64,000 bases of DNA from Mesorhizobium sp. M7A.F.Ca.US.008.03.1.1 (GTDB lineage Bacteria > Pseudomonadota > Alphaproteobacteria > Rhizobiales > Rhizobiaceae): assembly GCF_003997495.1 (NCBI RefSeq), contig NZ_RZRU01000004.1, positions 1-64,000 on the forward strand, written 5' to 3'. Positions within the stretch are counted from its first letter, which is position 1; the number at the start of each line of letters is the position of its first letter. The position numbers and the translations under genes were made by a program. The notes below the pieces were generated by a model. The model searched no databases, was not told the DNA's origin, and worked only from the letters and a program-made list of their open reading frames with translations. Below are positions 9,732-18,139 of this stretch, one piece after another.

Positions 9732-10490
9732 GTGGCAGCTGACAAGGTCGATCCGATCCACCAGTTCCATATCAACAAGCTGATTCCGATCGACATCGGC
9801 GGCTATGACCTGTCTTTCACCAATTCGGCGCTGTTCATGGTCGCAACCGTGATCGTCGCGGCTGGATTTCTGTTTCTCACGACGTCGAGCCGCAGCCTGG
9901 TTCCCGGGCGGCTTCAGTCGGTCTCCGAGATGGCCTATGAGTTCGTCGGCAACATGTTGCGCGACGCCGCGGGCACCCAAGGCATGAAGTTCTTCCCTCT
10001 CGTGTTCTCGCTGTTCATGTTCGTGCTCGTCGCCAACCTGCTCGGCCTGTTCCCCTATTTCTTCACCGTCACCAGCCACATCATCGTCACCTTCGGCCTT
10101 GCCGTGCTGGTGATCGCAACCGTGGTCGTCTACGGCTTCATGAAGCATGGTCTTGGCTTCCTGAAACTGTTCGTGCCGCATGGCGTGCCGGTCTTCCTGC
10201 TGCCGCTGGTGGTGCTGATCGAAGTGATCTCCTTCGTGTCGCGCCCGGTCAGCCTCTCGGTTCGTCTGTTCGCCAACATGCTCGCCGGCCACATCACGCT
10301 GAAGGTGTTCTCCGGCTTCGTCGTCAGCCTGAGCGCGCTCGGCGCGGTTGGCGTCGCCGGCTCGATCCTGCCTCTGGCGATGGCGGTGGCGCTGACGGCA
10401 CTGGAACTGCTTGTCGCCTTCCTGCAGGCCTACGTCTTTGCCGTGTTGACCTGCATGTATCTCAACGACGCCCTGCACCCCGGGCACTAG
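9732..10490 (+). CDS. atpB: ATP synthase F0 subunit a
   Basis: A 252-residue, strongly hydrophobic protein of the F0 a-subunit family. It starts at GTG 9732, about 7 bases after GGGG; an in-frame TTG at 9726 is less well spaced. The conserved helix with the essential arginine is present ([18 protein letters not shown], Arg in SVRLFAN). So is the C-terminal helix [20 protein letters not shown]. Subunit a forms the proton half-channels against the c-ring in the inner membrane. The position between atpI and atpE and the length agree with alphaproteobacterial AtpB. Confidence 0.97.
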   Translation: MAADKVDPIHQFHINKLIPIDIGGYDLSFTNSALFMVATVIVAAGFLFLTTSSRSLVPGRLQSVSEMAYEFVGNMLRDAAGTQGMKFFPLVFSLFMFVLVANLLGLFPYFFTVTSHIIVTFGLAVLVIATVVVYGFMKHGLGFLKLFVPHGVPVFLLPLVVLIEVISFVSRPVSLSVRLFANMLAGHITLKVFSGFVVSLSALGAVGVAGSILPLAMAVALTALELLVAFLQAYVFAVLTCMYLNDALHPGH

Positions 10491-10575
10491 GTCCAAAAGT
10501 TTCCGGCCCAAGAATTTCCAGCATTGGCGCCGGATGGAATCGCAACGGAATTTTAGATCCAAAGGAGTTGAACAA

Positions 10576-10800
10576 ATGGACGCAGAAGCAGCAAAGTACA
10601 TCGGCGCCGGCATCGCTTGCCTGGGCATGGGTGGCGCGGGCATTGGCCTCGGCAACATCTTCGGCAGCTACCTGGCGGGCGCACTGCGCAACCCGTCGGC
10701 TGCCGATGGCCAGTTCGGCCGTCTGATCTTCGGCTTCGCCGTGACCGAAGCTCTGGGCATCTTCTCGCTTCTCATCGCGCTTCTGGCCCTGTTCGGCTGA
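10576..10800 (+). CDS. atpE: ATP synthase F0 subunit c
   Basis: A 74-residue proteolipid with two membrane helices joined by a polar loop ([11 protein letters not shown]). The proton-carrying carboxylate is Glu58 (VTEALG). The glycine-rich first helix ([20 protein letters not shown]) is the ring-packing motif. ATG 10576 follows a strong ribosome site (AAAGGAG, 10561-10567), consistent with the high stoichiometry needed for subunit c. An upstream in-frame ATG at 10534 would add 14 residues not found in the family and is rejected. The glutamate in a GxGxG context suggests proton rather than sodium coupling. Confidence 0.97.
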   Translation: MDAEAAKYIGAGIACLGMGGAGIGLGNIFGSYLAGALRNPSAADGQFGRLIFGFAVTEALGIFSLLIALLALFG

Positions 10801-10863
10801 GCACTCGGGAAGATTGGACAGGCCGGCCGCGCAAGCGGCGGGCCTGAATTTCGGGGATAGTCC

Positions 10864-11463
10864 ATGTTCGTGACATCTGCCTTTGCGCAAGAGTCCGCGC
10901 CATCAGCCGATACCAGCCACGCTGCGACGGAAGGCGAAACGCATTCCGGCACCAGCGTGCCTGCTGAAGCGCATGGCACGTTTCCGCCATTCGATCCGGC
11001 GACGTTCCCGTCGCAGCTTCTATGGCTGGCGATCACCTTCGGCCTGTTCTATCTCTTCCTGAAGCGGGTGGTGATGCCGCGCGTCGGCGGCATCATCGAT
11101 GTCCGCAACGATCGCATCACGCAGGATCTCGACCAGGCGGCCAAGTTGAAGGGCGAGGCCGACGCCGCCGTTGCTGCCTACGAGCAGGAACTGGCGGAAG
11201 CCAAGACCAATGCCAACGCGATTGGCCAGCAGGCCAACGACGCGGCCAAGGCCGAGGCCGACACCGCTCGCAAGAAGGTCGAGGCCGCGCTCGACGCGAA
11301 GCTTGGCGAAGCCGAAGCCCGCATTTCTTCCATCAAGGCCAATGCCATGAAGGAAGTCGGCAGCATCGCCGAGGACACCGCTTCGGCGATCGTCGAGGCT
11401 CTGGTTGGCGGCAAGGCCAGCAAGGCCGAGATCGCGGCCGCGGTCAAATCCGTGGCCCGGTGA
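10864..11463 (+). CDS. atpF': ATP synthase F0 subunit b'
   Basis: A 199-residue peripheral-stalk subunit. A variable Thr/Ala/Pro-rich N-terminus (residues 1-50) is followed by one membrane helix (LLWLAITFGLFYLFLKRVVMP) and a long alanine/lysine/glutamate coiled coil (for example AAKLKGEADAAVAAYEQELA). Alphaproteobacteria and photosynthetic bacteria carry two diverged b-type genes; the first, with the longer N-terminus, is usually b'. It is followed after 10 bases by atpF, so the two stalk halves are made from adjacent cistrons. Start ATG 10864 sits close after atpE in the same operon. Confidence 0.93.
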   Translation: MFVTSAFAQESAPSADTSHAATEGETHSGTSVPAEAHGTFPPFDPATFPSQLLWLAITFGLFYLFLKRVVMPRVGGIIDVRNDRITQDLDQAAKLKGEADAAVAAYEQELAEAKTNANAIGQQANDAAKAEADTARKKVEAALDAKLGEAEARISSIKANAMKEVGSIAEDTASAIVEALVGGKASKAEIAAAVKSVAR

Positions 11464-11473
11464 GGAGCGCATC

Positions 11474-11965
11474 ATGGATTACACATCTCTCGCGACGCTC
11501 TGGGCCACGATAGCCCTGATCATCTTCCTCGGCGTTGCCGTCTACATCAAGGTGCCTGGCATGATCGCCAAGGCGCTCGACGCCCGCGCCGCCAGGATCA
11601 GCAATGAGCTGGACGAGGCACGCCGGCTGCGCGAGGAGGCGCAGCAACTGCTCGGCCAGTATCAGCGCAAGCGCAAGGAAGCCGAGCAGGAGGCCGCCGA
11701 CATCGTCGCCGCCGCCAAGCGTGAAGCCGACATGCTTGCCGCCGACGCGCACAAGAAGACCGAGGACTACGTCGTCAGGCGCACCGCGCTTGCCGAACAG
11801 AAGATCGGCCAAGCCGAGCGTGACGCCATCAGCGAAGTCCGCGCCAGCGCCGTCGACATCGCCGTCGAGGCAGCGCGCGCGCTGCTCGCCGGCAAGATCG
11901 ACGCCAAGGCCGGTGCAGATCTGTTCAAGGCTTCGCTTGTGGACGTGAAGTCGAAGCTGAACTAA
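11474..11965 (+). CDS. atpF: ATP synthase F0 subunit b
   Basis: A 163-residue b subunit with an N-terminal membrane helix (TSLATLWATIALIIFLGVAVYIKV) and a long amphipathic charged helix that dimerises with b' to form the peripheral stalk (RISNELDEARRLREEAQQLL and onward). The true start is ATG 11474, after GAGGAG at 11462-11467; longer in-frame starts would overlap atpF'. It is the last gene of the operon, and a rho-independent terminator follows 24 bases after its stop. Confidence 0.95.
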   Translation: MDYTSLATLWATIALIIFLGVAVYIKVPGMIAKALDARAARISNELDEARRLREEAQQLLGQYQRKRKEAEQEAADIVAAAKREADMLAADAHKKTEDYVVRRTALAEQKIGQAERDAISEVRASAVDIAVEAARALLAGKIDAKAGADLFKASLVDVKSKLN

Positions 11966-11989
11966 GCGGTTGATTTAATCGCAGACATC

Positions 11990-12019
11990 AAGCCGCCTGG
12001 GCAACCTGGCGGCTTTTTT
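11990..12019 (+). terminator. Rho-independent terminator of the atp operon
   Basis: An 8-bp stem (AAGCCGCC at 11990-11997, GGCGGCTT at 12008-12015) is extended by two more G-C pairs past a T-T mismatch, closing a GCAA tetraloop. A run of six T follows (12014-12019). It lies 24 bases after atpF and is a textbook terminator. Confidence 0.92.
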
Positions 12020-12051
12020 GTTGGGTGCTGGGCGCGACGTCGAAGCTGCCG

Positions 12052-12074
12052 ATCTTCCCCCTCGTGGGGGAGAT
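12052..12074. repeat. Single-arm copy of the TCTCCCCC...GGGGGAGA palindromic repeat
   Basis: ATCTTCCCCCT-CGT-GGGGGAGAT is a near-perfect hairpin with the same core as the outer arms of the element inserted in glyS (30342-30463). Here only one arm is recognisable; the sequence after it (CTCCGCCGTCGGTGGTGGG) resembles the inner part of such elements but no second arm is seen. It is probably a decayed copy of a dispersed rhizobial palindromic repeat. Confidence 0.6.
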
Positions 12075-12099
12075 TGGCAACTCCGCCGTCGGTGGTGGG

Positions 12100-12441
12100 T
12101 CAGTTTGAAAATGGCGAGAGCAGAAGCTGCGCGAGTTGGTCGTCGATAGGAAAGTGAATCTGCGGCGTCGACAGCATGTGGATTACCTCTTGCGTTCGCT
12201 CGTCCGCGAACTCGATGTCATCGCGGATCTCAACAAGATCGGCCCATTCCTGTACGTCCTTCGCGTCAAGGTTCTCGGCCAGAAAACGCAAGAGAACGCT
12301 ACGAATGTGATCGTAGGTCAGCCTGACGAGCGGTTTTGGATAGTCCCAGGGAAGCGTCGCTAGAAGCATTTCAAGCTCAGCAACCGGCCGATCCAACTCA
12401 ACCAGTGAGTGGATGATAGAACGCCGTTCTTCCTCTCGCAT
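12100..12441 (-). CDS. Conserved hypothetical protein, 113 residues
   Basis: I do not recognise a named domain. The product is predicted soluble, mostly helical and rich in Leu, Asp and Glu (for example VAELEMLLATLPWDYP and RFLAENLDAKDVQEWADLVEIRDDIEF). Its layout resembles small acidic proteins sometimes found as immunity or cargo-adjacent genes, but no toxin partner is present here. Hand counts of two rows (12181-12300) give 53-57 % GC, lower than the flanking atp and rnhB genes, and a decayed repeat arm lies just beyond its stop. Both facts suggest later acquisition. Its start (ATG 12441) lies 31 bases before the stop of rnhB, with the same orientation. Confidence 0.6.
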   Translation of the reverse strand: MREEERRSIIHSLVELDRPVAELEMLLATLPWDYPKPLVRLTYDHIRSVLLRFLAENLDAKDVQEWADLVEIRDDIEFADERTQEVIHMLSTPQIHFPIDDQLAQLLLSPFSN

Positions 12442-12472
12442 GCTTTCGCCTGACCGCTACCCCGCCGTCAGC

Positions 12473-13168
12473 TCACTCCAGCCCAGCGAAGCTCTCTTCC
12501 TCGACAGCCTCAACGCCACCCAGCCGAAACGGCGCAAACGACACGCGGTGCAGCCGCGCCACCGGACCATGCGCCTCGATCGCCGTGCGATGGCGGACCG
12601 TGGCGTAGCCCATATGGACTTCGAACCCATAGCGGTCGTGATGGTTGCCGCACCCGCACATCATGCGGTCGCGCATCACCTTGGCGACGATCGAGGCGGC
12701 GGCGATCGATTGCGAACGCTGGTCGCCCTTGATCAGTGCGCGCCCTTCACAAGGCAGCCCCGGTGGCACGTCGCGTCCGTCGGCCAGCGCGAGCTTCGGT
12801 CGGACCGAGAGCCCTACCAGGGCGCGGCGCATGGCTTCCAGGCTTGCCTTGAGGATGTTGCTGCCGTCGATGCCCTCGGCGCTGATGGAGGCCATCGAGA
12901 CCGCCTGGGCGGAGCCGAGAATTCGCAGGAACAAGGCTTCACGCTGCAAGTGGCTGAGGCGTTTGGAATCGTCGAGGCCGTCGGGAATGTTGGCGGGATC
13001 GAGCACAACCGCCGCGGCGACCACCGGCCCGGCCAGGGGGCCACGACCGGCCTCGTCCATCCCGGCGACCGGCCACAGGCCCTCCGCCATCGCCTTCGTC
13101 TCGAAGGAGAAGTCGGGCTTCTCGATGATCTCAAAGAGAGGCGGAGAATCAGAACGCGCGCGAGCCAT
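12473..13168 (-). CDS. rnhB: Ribonuclease HII
   Basis: A 231-residue enzyme that cuts the RNA strand of RNA-DNA hybrids and single ribonucleotides in DNA. The catalytic core begins [15 protein letters not shown] (Asp38, Glu39), continues with [12 protein letters not shown], and later has [22 protein letters not shown]. These supply the remaining metal ligands of the type 2 RNase H family. ATG 13168 is chosen. The frame extends upstream to 13330, but that stretch is proline/arginine-rich, overlaps a dispersed palindromic repeat, and has no family similarity. The length is normal for alphaproteobacterial RNase HII. Confidence 0.93.
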   Translation of the reverse strand: MARARSDSPPLFEIIEKPDFSFETKAMAEGLWPVAGMDEAGRGPLAGPVVAAAVVLDPANIPDGLDDSKRLSHLQREALFLRILGSAQAVSMASISAEGIDGSNILKASLEAMRRALVGLSVRPKLALADGRDVPPGLPCEGRALIKGDQRSQSIAAASIVAKVMRDRMMCGCGNHHDRYGFEVHMGYATVRHRTAIEAHGPVARLHRVSFAPFRLGGVEAVEEESFAGLE

Positions 13169-13280
13169 GTTGCGGCGAGGTTCGCATCGGCTCCGATTCT
13201 CCGCAAGTCCCTCCGGTCGGGTGGGGCGCCGGACCGGGAGGGCACCGTCTGCAGGCCGGGGCAGGCCGGACGGGATTCCA

Positions 13281-13330
13281 ATGCATGTCGCCCCTAAAGT
13301 GTTTGGCGGTTTTGGGAGGACGACATGCAT
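13281..13330. repeat. Dispersed palindromic repeat, copy 1 (GCATGTCG...CGACATGC)
   Basis: ATGCATGTCG (13281-13290) and CGACATGCAT (13321-13330) form a perfect 10-base inverted repeat. The interior (CCCCTAAAGTGTTTGGCGG then TTTTGGGAGGA) is also partly complementary. The same design occurs at 18054-18097 and 59308-59355. It lies between rnhB and the radical SAM gene. Confidence 0.8.
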
Positions 13331-13383
13331 AAAACAAAAACTTCAAGCTGCGACGGATCAAACCACCGCGACGAATTGTCTCT

Positions 13384-14589
13384 TCAAAGCAGCGTCAGCT
13401 GCACCTGGTCTTTCCCGGCGGCAACGAACTGGTCGGTCCGCAGCGTGCGCCGTTCGGCATTGAGGCCGAGCCGCTTGGCTGTGATCTCGAAGCGCCGGCC
13501 GATCTGCCAGGCATAGGGACCTGCGCCCTTCATGCGCTTGCCCCATTCCGAATCGTAGTCCTTGCCGTCGCGCATCGAGCGGATCAGCGACATCACATGG
13601 CGGTAGCGGTCCGGATAGTGGCGCAGCAGCCAGTCCTTGAAGATCGGGCTGACCTCCAGCGGAAGGCGCAGGATCACGTAGCCCGCCTCGCGCGCACCGG
13701 CGGCGCGTGCGGAATCGAGGATGCGTTCCATCTCCGGATCGGTCAGGCCCGGAATGATCGGCGCCACCATGACCGACGCCGGAATGCCGGCATCCGAAAG
13801 CTGCCGGATCGCCTCCAGCCGCTTGGTCGGCGTCGACGCGCGCGGCTCCATGGTGCGCGCCAGCATACGGTCGAGCGTCGTCACCGACAGCGCCACCTTG
13901 GCGAGCCCGCGCTCGGCCATGCGCGACAGGATATCGATATCGCGCGTCACCAGAGCGGACTTTGTTACGATGCCGACCGGATGGCCGCGCGCTTCCAGCA
14001 CTTCGAGGATTTCGCGCATAATCCGGTATTGCTTCTCGATCGGCTGGTAGGGGTCGGTGTTGGTGCCGATGGCGATCGTGCGCGGCTGGTAGCTGTCCTT
14101 CGAAAGCTCCTTGTCGAGCAGGCGCGCCGCATCAGGCTTGGCGAACAGCTTCGATTCGAAATCCAGACCCGGCGACAGGCCCATGAACGCGTGCGTCGGG
14201 CGGGCAAAGCAATAGACGCAGCCGTGCTCGCAGCCGCGATAGGGGTTGATGGAACGGTCGAAGGAAATGTCGGGCGATTCGTTGCGTGTGATGATGGTGC
14301 GCGGCTTCTCGACCTGCACTTCGGTCTTGAAAGGCGGCAGTTCTTCCAGCGAATTCCAGCCATCGTCGAACACGTGCCGGCTGACCGGCTCGAACCGGCC
14401 GGACGGATTGATGCCAGCCGACCTGCCGCGGTTGCGGTCCGGGCGGACACGCATGCCACTCTGCTCGACCATCGCATTGGCCATCTCGGCTCTTCCTGCT
14501 CCGAAAGCCGCAATGTCGGCGCGCACGATCTGTTCCATTTTCGCCCGCTCCCAGGGACTGTCCATGTTGTGTCGAATCGCTCTGCTCAT
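13384..14589 (-). CDS. PA0069-family radical SAM protein
   Basis: A 401-residue protein with the radical SAM iron-sulfur motif CEHGCVYC (Cys-x3-Cys-x2-Cys) preceded by INPYRG, and downstream strands typical of the partial TIM barrel (IAIGTNTDPYQP, VGIVTKSALVTRD, VMVAPIIPGLTD). This combination matches the PA0069 / SplB-related family, which is widespread in proteobacteria and has no firmly established substrate. ATG 14589 is preferred, with AGGAA 9 bases before it; a further in-frame start at 14625 is possible. It is divergent from the glycosyltransferase-like gene at 14688. Confidence 0.88.
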   Translation of the reverse strand: MSRAIRHNMDSPWERAKMEQIVRADIAAFGAGRAEMANAMVEQSGMRVRPDRNRGRSAGINPSGRFEPVSRHVFDDGWNSLEELPPFKTEVQVEKPRTIITRNESPDISFDRSINPYRGCEHGCVYCFARPTHAFMGLSPGLDFESKLFAKPDAARLLDKELSKDSYQPRTIAIGTNTDPYQPIEKQYRIMREILEVLEARGHPVGIVTKSALVTRDIDILSRMAERGLAKVALSVTTLDRMLARTMEPRASTPTKRLEAIRQLSDAGIPASVMVAPIIPGLTDPEMERILDSARAAGAREAGYVILRLPLEVSPIFKDWLLRHYPDRYRHVMSLIRSMRDGKDYDSEWGKRMKGAGPYAWQIGRRFEITAKRLGLNAERRTLRTDQFVAAGKDQVQLTLL

Positions 14590-14687
14590 GAAATTATTCC
14601 TATTTCGTTGATGAGAACAAAGCAAGAACTTTTTATGGTGCGATGCAAAACTGGCGCTGTCCGGCGCTTTCCGCTATTCGGCTAAGG

Positions 14688-15212
14688 ATGCTCAGTGTTC
14701 TCATCGAAACCCGCAATGACGAGGAGGGCCTCGCCCGCACGCTCGCCTCGCTGATTGGCGGAGCGGTCGAGGGCGTGGTGCGTGAAGTCATCATCTGCGA
14801 CACGGGCTCCACCGACCAGACGCATCGTGTGGCCGAGCATGCCGGCTGTCAGTATGTGACGGGCGGTGTCGCTGCCGGCATCCGCCAGGCCAAGGGGGAT
14901 TGGCTGCTGCTGCTGGAGCCGGGCGCGCGGCTGGTGGAGGGCTGGATCGAGGCGGTTGTCGACCACACAGCCAGGCAAACCATGGCGGCACGGTTTTCGC
15001 GGGCGCGCGGCAGCCGCACCCCGTTCCTGGCTCGTGTCTTCTCCGCAAACCGCGCTCTGGCCGACGGATTGCTGATCAGCAAGCGTCAGGCCGCGGCCGT
15101 GGCCAAGAGTGCCGGCAGCGCCGAGGCCATCGCCCGCGGCCTCGCGACAAAGCGGCTCGACGCCGAAATCTGGGTGGCGCCGGTAAAGCAGAAGCATCGC
15201 TCCCCGAAATGA
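14688..15212 (+). CDS. Small glycosyltransferase family 2-like protein
   Basis: A 174-residue protein with the beginning of a GT-A fold: VLIETRNDEEGLARTLASL, then VVREVIICDTGSTDQT, then GDWLLLLEPGARL. It is shorter than typical GT2 enzymes (about 230 residues or more), and the acidic DxD-type motif is not clear (LEPGA in its place). It may be a specialised or inactive member of the family; alphaproteobacterial homologues of this size are often annotated simply as glycosyl transferases. ATG 14688 follows AAGG. The acceptor and donor are unknown. Confidence 0.7.
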   Translation: MLSVLIETRNDEEGLARTLASLIGGAVEGVVREVIICDTGSTDQTHRVAEHAGCQYVTGGVAAGIRQAKGDWLLLLEPGARLVEGWIEAVVDHTARQTMAARFSRARGSRTPFLARVFSANRALADGLLISKRQAAAVAKSAGSAEAIARGLATKRLDAEIWVAPVKQKHRSPK

Positions 15213-15359
15213 TGTTTTTGCAGCTGCTCTCCCCATTGTGCATTGCACAAAATCTGACGCGGGATTAGCTTCCGGTTTACGCGGGTGAATTGGGTTTGGG
15301 TCATGCCGAGAGGTGAGCACCGATGCGGCATCGGTGGCGCTCTCATAGCCGAGGACCCA

Positions 15360-16334
15360 ATGAAGCTTTCAATCCCCGACACGTCCGGCGCGGCCAGTCT
15401 CGAGGCTATTGCGCGCAACGGCAGCCTGCTGCGGCGCATCGCCGTGCGTATTCCAACCTATCTGACGGATCTGCGTGAGAACCCTGCCTGGCTGCCGATG
15501 TTCGTGCTGGCGCGCACCATGCCCGGACGCCGCATGCATTGGCTCGGCGCAAAGCGCGCCCCTCCGGTCGACAATGCCGGGGATACGATGTTTGCCGGTG
15601 TAGAACGGGGAGCGGTCGTCGATGCGCTGCGCTCCGACGGGCTGTTTTCAGGCCTGGTCCTGCCGCCTGATATCCATGAAGGGATCGCCGACTTCGCCGG
15701 GCGCACGCCTTGCTTCGGCAATTTCGACCGCCGTCTCGAATTCATGCCGGGGGAACATGCCGAGGCTGAGAAGCGCCTTGGCCGCTCGCTGCTCAGCGGG
15801 CATTTTTTCGAGCGCATCCTCGACTGCCCGGCGGCGCTTGCCATCCAGCGCGATCCGTTGCTTCTGGATATTGCCGCGCACTATCTCGGCGGCCAGGCGA
15901 AACTGATCACGACACGCGTCTGGTGGAGTTTTCCCACGGGTGCCGCTTCGGATGCCGACAAGAATCTCGCCTCGCTTGGCAAGTATCATTTCGACCTCGA
16001 TGATTGGCGCATGCTGAAATTCTTCTTCTACCTCAAGCCAGTCGACGCCGACACCGGTCCGCATGTCTATGTCAGGGGCAGCCACAAGCGCCGCAGCCTC
16101 AAGCATCAGCTCACGCTTCTGGTTGGCCACCCCGCGCAACAGGTGCTGGATGTCTATGGCGAGCAGAGCCCGATGACGCTGACCGGCGAGGCCGGTCTCG
16201 GCTTCGTCGAGGACCCCTTTGGCTTCCATATGGGCACCGTGCCGGCACGCACGCCGCGGCTGATGATGGAAGTCGGCTTCGGCGTGTCGCCGCCGTCGCG
16301 CCGGCGGTTTCATGGCGAGCCGGTCATTCGCTGA
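15360..16334 (+). CDS. Phytanoyl-CoA dioxygenase (PhyH)-like protein
   Basis: A 324-residue protein starting at ATG 15360. The central part has the Fe(II)/2-oxoglutarate oxygenase facial-triad pattern: YHFDLDDW supplies H-x-D, and GFHMGTVPARTPRLMMEV supplies the distal His and the oxoglutarate-binding Arg. VYVRGSHKRR matches the GSH motif usual in PhyH proteins. The substrate is unknown; PhyH-family members hydroxylate lipids, amino acids and other small molecules. The gene is convergent with moaB, with 21 bases between stops. It is unrelated in close sequence to the second PhyH gene at 39269. Confidence 0.75.
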   Translation: MKLSIPDTSGAASLEAIARNGSLLRRIAVRIPTYLTDLRENPAWLPMFVLARTMPGRRMHWLGAKRAPPVDNAGDTMFAGVERGAVVDALRSDGLFSGLVLPPDIHEGIADFAGRTPCFGNFDRRLEFMPGEHAEAEKRLGRSLLSGHFFERILDCPAALAIQRDPLLLDIAAHYLGGQAKLITTRVWWSFPTGAASDADKNLASLGKYHFDLDDWRMLKFFFYLKPVDADTGPHVYVRGSHKRRSLKHQLTLLVGHPAQQVLDVYGEQSPMTLTGEAGLGFVEDPFGFHMGTVPARTPRLMMEVGFGVSPPSRRRFHGEPVIR

Positions 16335-16355
16335 GAGCGACGCTTGCCTTGGCTT

Positions 16356-16910
16356 TTACGGAGCCGGTTTGCCGCGCCGCAAATGCTCGTCCAGGCGCGG
16401 CATGATCTCGACGAAGTTGCACGGCATGTGCCGGTAGTCGAGCTGCGCTTTCAGGATGCCGTCCCAGGCGTCCTTGCAGGCGCCTGGCGAACCCGGCAGC
16501 ACGAAGACGAAGGTGGCGTTGACGACGCCGCCGGTTGCCCGGCTCTGGATCGTCGAGGTGCCGATCTTGTCGTAGGAGATGCGGTGGAACACTTCCGAAA
16601 AGCCGTCCATGCGCTTTTCGAAGATCGGGCCCAGCGCCTCCGGCGTCACGTCGCGGCCGGTGAAGCCAGTGCCGCCGGTGGTGATGACAACATCGATATC
16701 TTTGTCGCGCGACCACGCCAGAACCTTGTCGCGGATTTTCTCGCGGTCGTCGGTGACGATATCGCGGGCGGCCAGGATGTGGCCGGCTTCAGAGATGCGA
16801 TCGGCCAGCGTCTGGCCGGATTTGTCGTCGGCGAGGCTGCGTGTGTCGGAAACGGTCAGCACCGCAATGCGTATTGGGATGAAGGAACGGCTCTCGTCAA
16901 TTCTGGCCAT
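16356..16910 (-). CDS. moaB: Molybdenum cofactor biosynthesis protein B
   Basis: A 184-residue protein of the MoaB/Mog/MoeA-domain family, with VLTVSDTRSLADDKSG near the start, the TTGGTGFTGRD molybdopterin-binding loop, and VFVLPGSPGACKDAWDGIL near the end. MoaB/Mog proteins adenylylate molybdopterin before metal insertion; in some bacteria MoaB is dispensable. ATG 16910 sits inside the last codons of ispE (14-base overlap), so the two are probably translationally coupled in one transcript in the order ispE-moaB. The metabolic reason for the pairing is not evident. Confidence 0.92.
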   Translation of the reverse strand: MARIDESRSFIPIRIAVLTVSDTRSLADDKSGQTLADRISEAGHILAARDIVTDDREKIRDKVLAWSRDKDIDVVITTGGTGFTGRDVTPEALGPIFEKRMDGFSEVFHRISYDKIGTSTIQSRATGGVVNATFVFVLPGSPGACKDAWDGILKAQLDYRHMPCNFVEIMPRLDEHLRRGKPAP

Positions 16911-17796
16911 CAGCGCCCTCCGATGCGATGCTGCGCGTCGCCGCGACGAACCAGTCGGGCTGGCGGCCGCGGATTTCGGCGGCGGCGCGCTTGGCGACAT
17001 TGCCGGTTTCGAACAGGCCGAAGCATGTCGCCCCGGATCCCGACATCCGCGAGAACCCCGATCCAGCCTTGTTCAGCCAGGAAAGCGCCCTGCCGATCGC
17101 GGGTTGCATCGCCAGCGCGGCGGGCTCGAGATCGTTGCGGGTGATCTCCAGCCAGTTGCGCAGGCTGTGGAAATCGATGCTGCGCGGCAGCGGCGGCAGT
17201 GCCTCATTGTCGCGACGGGCAAGCGCTGCGAAGACCTCGGCCGTCGAGACCGGCGTGCCTGGATTGACCAGCACCAGCCCCAGCGCCGAAAAATCCGGCA
17301 CCATCGACAGCTCATCACCAATGCCGCGCGCAACCAGCGGCTTTGCCGCCAGGCACATCGGAACATCGGCGCCGAGCGAGATGCCGATCCGCGCCAGCTC
17401 GCTGCCGTCGATGTCCAGGGCCCATGTCTCCACCAGCCCGCGCAGCACGGTCGCCGCGTCGCTCGAACCGCCACCGACGCCGGAGGCAACAGGCAGGTTC
17501 TTTTCCAGCCGGATAGCGACCGGCGGTGTTCTCTCGTGCCCGACTGCCTGTCTCAGGGCATCGCGCGCTTTGAGCACCAGATTGCTGGCATCGAGAGGAA
17601 CGGCCGGGGCGTAACGGCCGGACACGGTAAACTCATCGCTGTCGGCGAGCGCGATTTCGACCCTGTCGCCAAATCGCGTGAACACCGCCAGGCTTTCGAT
17701 CAGATGATATCCGTCAGGACGCCTGCCGGTGACATGCAGCGCAAGATTGATTTTGGCGTGTGCGTGCCAGCTTCGCGACCCGATGTCGGTGTCCAC
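16897..17796 (-). CDS. ispE: 4-diphosphocytidyl-2-C-methyl-D-erythritol kinase
   Basis: A 299-residue GHMP-family kinase that phosphorylates CDP-methylerythritol, the fourth step of the MEP isoprenoid pathway. Motif 1 is HAKINLALHV near residue 13. The ATP-binding glycine-rich loop is LPVASGVGGGSSDAA (residues about 101-115), and the C-terminal GHMP motif is RMSGSGATCFGLF. dxs, the first enzyme of the same pathway, is at 59452-61365, and a polyprenyl diphosphate synthase using its products is at 20308-21324. The stop overlaps the moaB start. Its size is normal for the family. Confidence 0.95.
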   Translation of the reverse strand: MDTDIGSRSWHAHAKINLALHVTGRRPDGYHLIESLAVFTRFGDRVEIALADSDEFTVSGRYAPAVPLDASNLVLKARDALRQAVGHERTPPVAIRLEKNLPVASGVGGGSSDAATVLRGLVETWALDIDGSELARIGISLGADVPMCLAAKPLVARGIGDELSMVPDFSALGLVLVNPGTPVSTAEVFAALARRDNEALPPLPRSIDFHSLRNWLEITRNDLEPAALAMQPAIGRALSWLNKAGSGFSRMSGSGATCFGLFETGNVAKRAAAEIRGRQPDWFVAATRSIASEGADGQN

Positions 17797-17816
17797 AATG
17801 GTCTGCGAAATGATGC

Positions 17817-18002
17817 TCAGTCCTTGGCCAGCCGGTATTCGCCGGTCTTAGGATCCTTGACCAGCGTTCCGATCGCGCCGTTGGCCGCCTGCTTTTCGGT
17901 GCGCCGCACCTTGGCGGTCACGCGTTCGGCTTCGCGGATGAAGGTGCGGTAGCCGAAATAGGCGGCGACGCCAACGACGGTGAAGAAAATGATCTGCGGC
18001 AT
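17817..18002 (-). CDS. Small membrane protein, 61 residues
   Basis: A short protein with one N-terminal membrane helix (IIFFTVVGVAAYFGYRTFI) and a basic cytosolic tail (REAERVTAKVRRTEKQAA), ending in DPKTGEYRLAKD. The last block, Dx-T-GEYRLA, is seen in small conserved Rhizobiales proteins, so I consider it real. It begins at ATG 18002, preceded by a purine-rich GGAGGAG-like stretch, and lies 20 bases upstream of ispE in the same orientation. It may therefore share its transcript. The function is unknown. Confidence 0.7.
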   Translation of the reverse strand: MPQIIFFTVVGVAAYFGYRTFIREAERVTAKVRRTEKQAANGAIGTLVKDPKTGEYRLAKD

Positions 18003-18053
18003 ACCAAAACTCCTCCCACGCTGGGCCGGCGAAGGCGGCCGGTCGGGTCGGTT

Positions 18054-18097
18054 GATGCATGTCGCCCAAAAGTGGATCCGGTTTTGGGCGACATGCA
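18054..18097. repeat. Dispersed palindromic repeat, copy 2
   Basis: GCATGTCGCCCAAAA (18057-18071) and TTTTGGGCGACATGC (18082-18096) are a perfect 15-base inverted repeat around a 10-base centre (GTGGATCCGG). It is the most intact of three copies in the window (others 13281-13330 and 59308-59355). It lies between the S49 peptidase gene and the small membrane protein gene, both on the minus strand. A smaller hairpin (GAGACTTCAAGTCTC) follows immediately. Confidence 0.88.
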
Positions 18098-18139
18098 CGA
18101 GACTTCAAGTCTCTCATGCTAGACGGTTTTGCCGGGTTT

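Noticed and set aside
9450-10658. 402-codon minus-strand frame opposite atpB
   Set aside because: Antisense to the highly conserved atpB; His/Gln-rich low-complexity translation without family similarity.
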